A stretch of DNA of 64,000 nt from G963691835 sp963691835 (lineage in GTDB: Bacteria > Pseudomonadota > Alphaproteobacteria > Thalassobaculales > Thalassobaculaceae), in contig OY829383.1 in assembly GCA_963691835.1 (NCBI GenBank), positions 1,860,001-1,924,000 of the forward strand, written 5' to 3'. Positions 62,728 to 64,000 of the stretch are shown one piece after another (position 1 is the stretch's first letter; each line of letters begins with the position of its first letter). The notes under the pieces were generated by a model, which was given only the letters and a program-made list of their open reading frames with translations, was not told the origin of the DNA and did no database searches. Both the position numbers and the translations under genes were made by a program.

Positions 62728-63264
62728 TCAATCGCCGTTGGGCCGGGCCTCTAGCATGTCCTCGAAAAACCAGGCTGCCAGTTCGTTCCGGCTGGCGACG
62801 CCCGCTTTCCGGTACACGCTGGTCGCTTGCTGACGGCCGGTTTTCTCGCGGGTATCCCGCAAACCCGCGATCTCTCGAAAGGACAGTCCTTTCAGCATTC
62901 CGATCACCACGTCCTGCTCGCTCGCAGTCAATTGCCACGCATCGAACTGCTTCTGCATGACCGCCCGATATTGGTTCGCGATCTCCTGCGACCGGCTGTC
63001 AAAGCCTGCGAACTGGCCGCGCGCCTTGGTCAACTGGTGGCGAAGGTCGGCCAGCGCGCGGCGCTGGGCGCGAAACTCATGAACGAAGACCCCAAGGACG
63101 AACACGCTCAGGACGAACCGGGACAGATCGTCAGCCATAGAGTCCAAGCTCTCCCCGTCGCTGAACTCTGAGATGATTTCGGCGCTGCTGGTCCCGAAGA
63201 CGAACAGGACGAACGCGGCAAACGCCCACTGCCGGAACGCGGCCGGCCCCATCGCTTCCATCAT
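62728..63264 (-). CDS. membrane-anchored LuxR-type transcriptional regulator
   Basis: The 178-residue protein has two hydrophobic segments (WAFAAFVLFVFGTSSAEII and FVLSVFVLGVFVHEF), a coiled-coil linker rich in Arg, Gln and Ala, and a C-terminal LuxR/FixJ helix-turn-helix: LTASEQDVVIGMLKGLSFRE and KTGRQQATSVYRKAGVASRN. It would bind DNA from the inner membrane, an uncommon arrangement for a LuxR-type factor. No receiver or autoinducer domain exists. ATG 63264 was chosen at MMEAMGP. It diverges from the multicopper oxidase gene and may regulate it. Confidence 0.82.
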   Translation of the reverse strand: MMEAMGPAAFRQWAFAAFVLFVFGTSSAEIISEFSDGESLDSMADDLSRFVLSVFVLGVFVHEFRAQRRALADLRHQLTKARGQFAGFDSRSQEIANQYRAVMQKQFDAWQLTASEQDVVIGMLKGLSFREIAGLRDTREKTGRQQATSVYRKAGVASRNELAAWFFEDMLEARPNGD

Positions 63265-63487
63265 AGCCTGATCCTTCGCTTGTCTTGTCCGGCGAACATC
63301 GAGCCCCCGCGGAGAGGGCTCTGAATGACCATATGCCCGATCCGACAGGGCAGCCATCCGGCATATGTCCAATGGACGGACGATCGACGGACGGGCAAGT
63401 CCGTAACGAAAGCGTTTTCACGTGGCAACAACGCGCCGGTCCCGCACGGGCGTCGCCGTTCAGCCCCTGTCAGCTTGAGGAAAGAGC

Positions 63488-64000
63488 ATGAGCCCCTCTC
63501 TAACGCGTCGCGGATTCATCGTTGGCAGCCTTGCGGCCTTTGGCACCGATATCTTCCGCCCGGCGTGGTCGTCGTCGAGCCGCCCGCGTCTCCCGATCCC
63601 GAAGCTTGTCGACGGCACCGACGGAGAGCCGGTCGATCTTCGTATCCGAAAGGGGGAGTGGTCGTTTCTGCCGGGAAAGACGACTCCCACCCTTGGTCTG
63701 AGCCAGGACTACCTGGGGCCAACGATCCGGACCAAACGAAACACGGAACTCACCCTCAACTACACAAACACCGTCAGAGAAGGGGTTGCCATCCACGGTC
63801 ATGGTCTGCATGTCCCGGGAGACGTGGATGGTGGACCGCAGCTCGAGATCTCCCCCGGGGATCAATGGCGGCCGACGCTCAAGATCGTGCAACCCGCCGC
63901 AACGTGCTGGTACCACTCCCACACCCACGGTGTGTCCGGCGAGCAGGTCTATCGCGGACTGGCCGGCATGCTCATCATTGATGATGACGAGTCAGCGTCC
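63488..64000 (+). CDS. multicopper oxidase (CueO-like), Tat-exported, N-terminal part
   Basis: The gene runs off the right end after 171 codons. It begins MSPSLTRRGFIVGSLAAFG, a twin-arginine signal, and is preceded by GAGGAAAG at good distance. The first cupredoxin domain includes YLGPTIRTKRNTELTLNY, the type 3 copper ligands in IHGHGLHVPG and a second set in CWYHSHTHG. This fits CueO/laccase-type oxidases that detoxify Cu(I) or act on phenols. The remaining domains and the type 1 site lie beyond the window. It diverges from the LuxR-type gene. Confidence 0.92.
   Translation, partial: MSPSLTRRGFIVGSLAAFGTDIFRPAWSSSSRPRLPIPKLVDGTDGEPVDLRIRKGEWSFLPGKTTPTLGLSQDYLGPTIRTKRNTELTLNYTNTVREGVAIHGHGLHVPGDVDGGPQLEISPGDQWRPTLKIVQPAATCWYHSHTHGVSGEQVYRGLAGMLIIDDDESAS

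Overview
The window is GC-rich and gene-dense. It carries a chromosomal core typical of an alphaproteobacterium: on the minus strand rpsT, dnaA, dnaN, recF, gyrB, glnD and a UbiH-type hydroxylase, with mutM, ubiE and ubiB beside them. A Rhodospirillales-like or related marine/soil alphaproteobacterium is my inference from this gene order and from the many dioxygenase, one-carbon and enoyl-CoA-type genes. No rRNA and no CRISPR array was seen.

Layout. 1-3.8 kb: end of a hydrolase gene, then a Wzm/Wzt-type polysaccharide ABC exporter and a glycosyltransferase whose natural start appears to be ATC. 3.9-5.2 kb: two periplasmic c-type cytochromes (class I cytochrome c and a cytochrome P460-like protein). 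5.3-8.2 kb: two 2-oxoglutarate dioxygenase-like proteins and a GSCFA protein, plus a 45-bp relic of a second P460 gene. 8.4-23.6 kb: a 15.2-kb genomic island in the 3' end of a tRNA-Gly(GCC) gene, bounded by a perfect 21-bp direct repeat and carrying its own tyrosine integrase. Its cargo is a type I restriction-modification operon (hsdR-hsdM-hsdS) that continues into a DUF4209/HEPN-like putative RNase gene, a stand-alone reverse transcriptase with a YGDD active site, a GIY-YIG protein, a serine recombinase, an M15-like protein behind a palindromic operator/promoter, a secreted protein and an XRE regulator. hsdR and hsdS each contain a single-base frameshift. 23.9-28.2 kb: housekeeping genes (prolyl-tRNA editing protein, thioredoxin-TPR chaperone, Lon-N-like protein, Trm112-like, DUF971, UbiH-like). 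28.3-44.2 kb: replication-initiation and ubiquinone core. 44.3-49.8 kb: catabolic and one-carbon genes (2OG oxygenase, PEP-mutase/isocitrate-lyase-like enzyme, AtuA/DUF4387 pair, DUF1638 and corrinoid protein).

50.0-52.05 kb: a strikingly AT-rich two-gene cassette (small unknown protein plus AAA/STAND-like ATPase) dropped between GC-rich genes, a candidate uncharacterised defence or selfish module. 52.1-54.7 kb: divergent AmmeMemoRadiSam genes. 54.8-55.4 kb: a HicAB toxin-antitoxin pair. 55.6-58.6 kb: sugar-acid/branched-acid catabolism. 58.7-62.7 kb: sulfotransferase-like, carbamoyltransferase and GT61 glycosyltransferase genes, probably surface-glycan decoration related in theme to the exporter at the left end. 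62.7-64 kb: a membrane-anchored LuxR-type regulator and the start of a Tat-exported multicopper oxidase.

The best candidates for something undescribed are the HEPN-type gene translationally close to a type I R-M system, the YGDD reverse transcriptase in the same island, and the AT-rich ATPase cassette. All functional calls come from reading motifs by eye; no database search was made.
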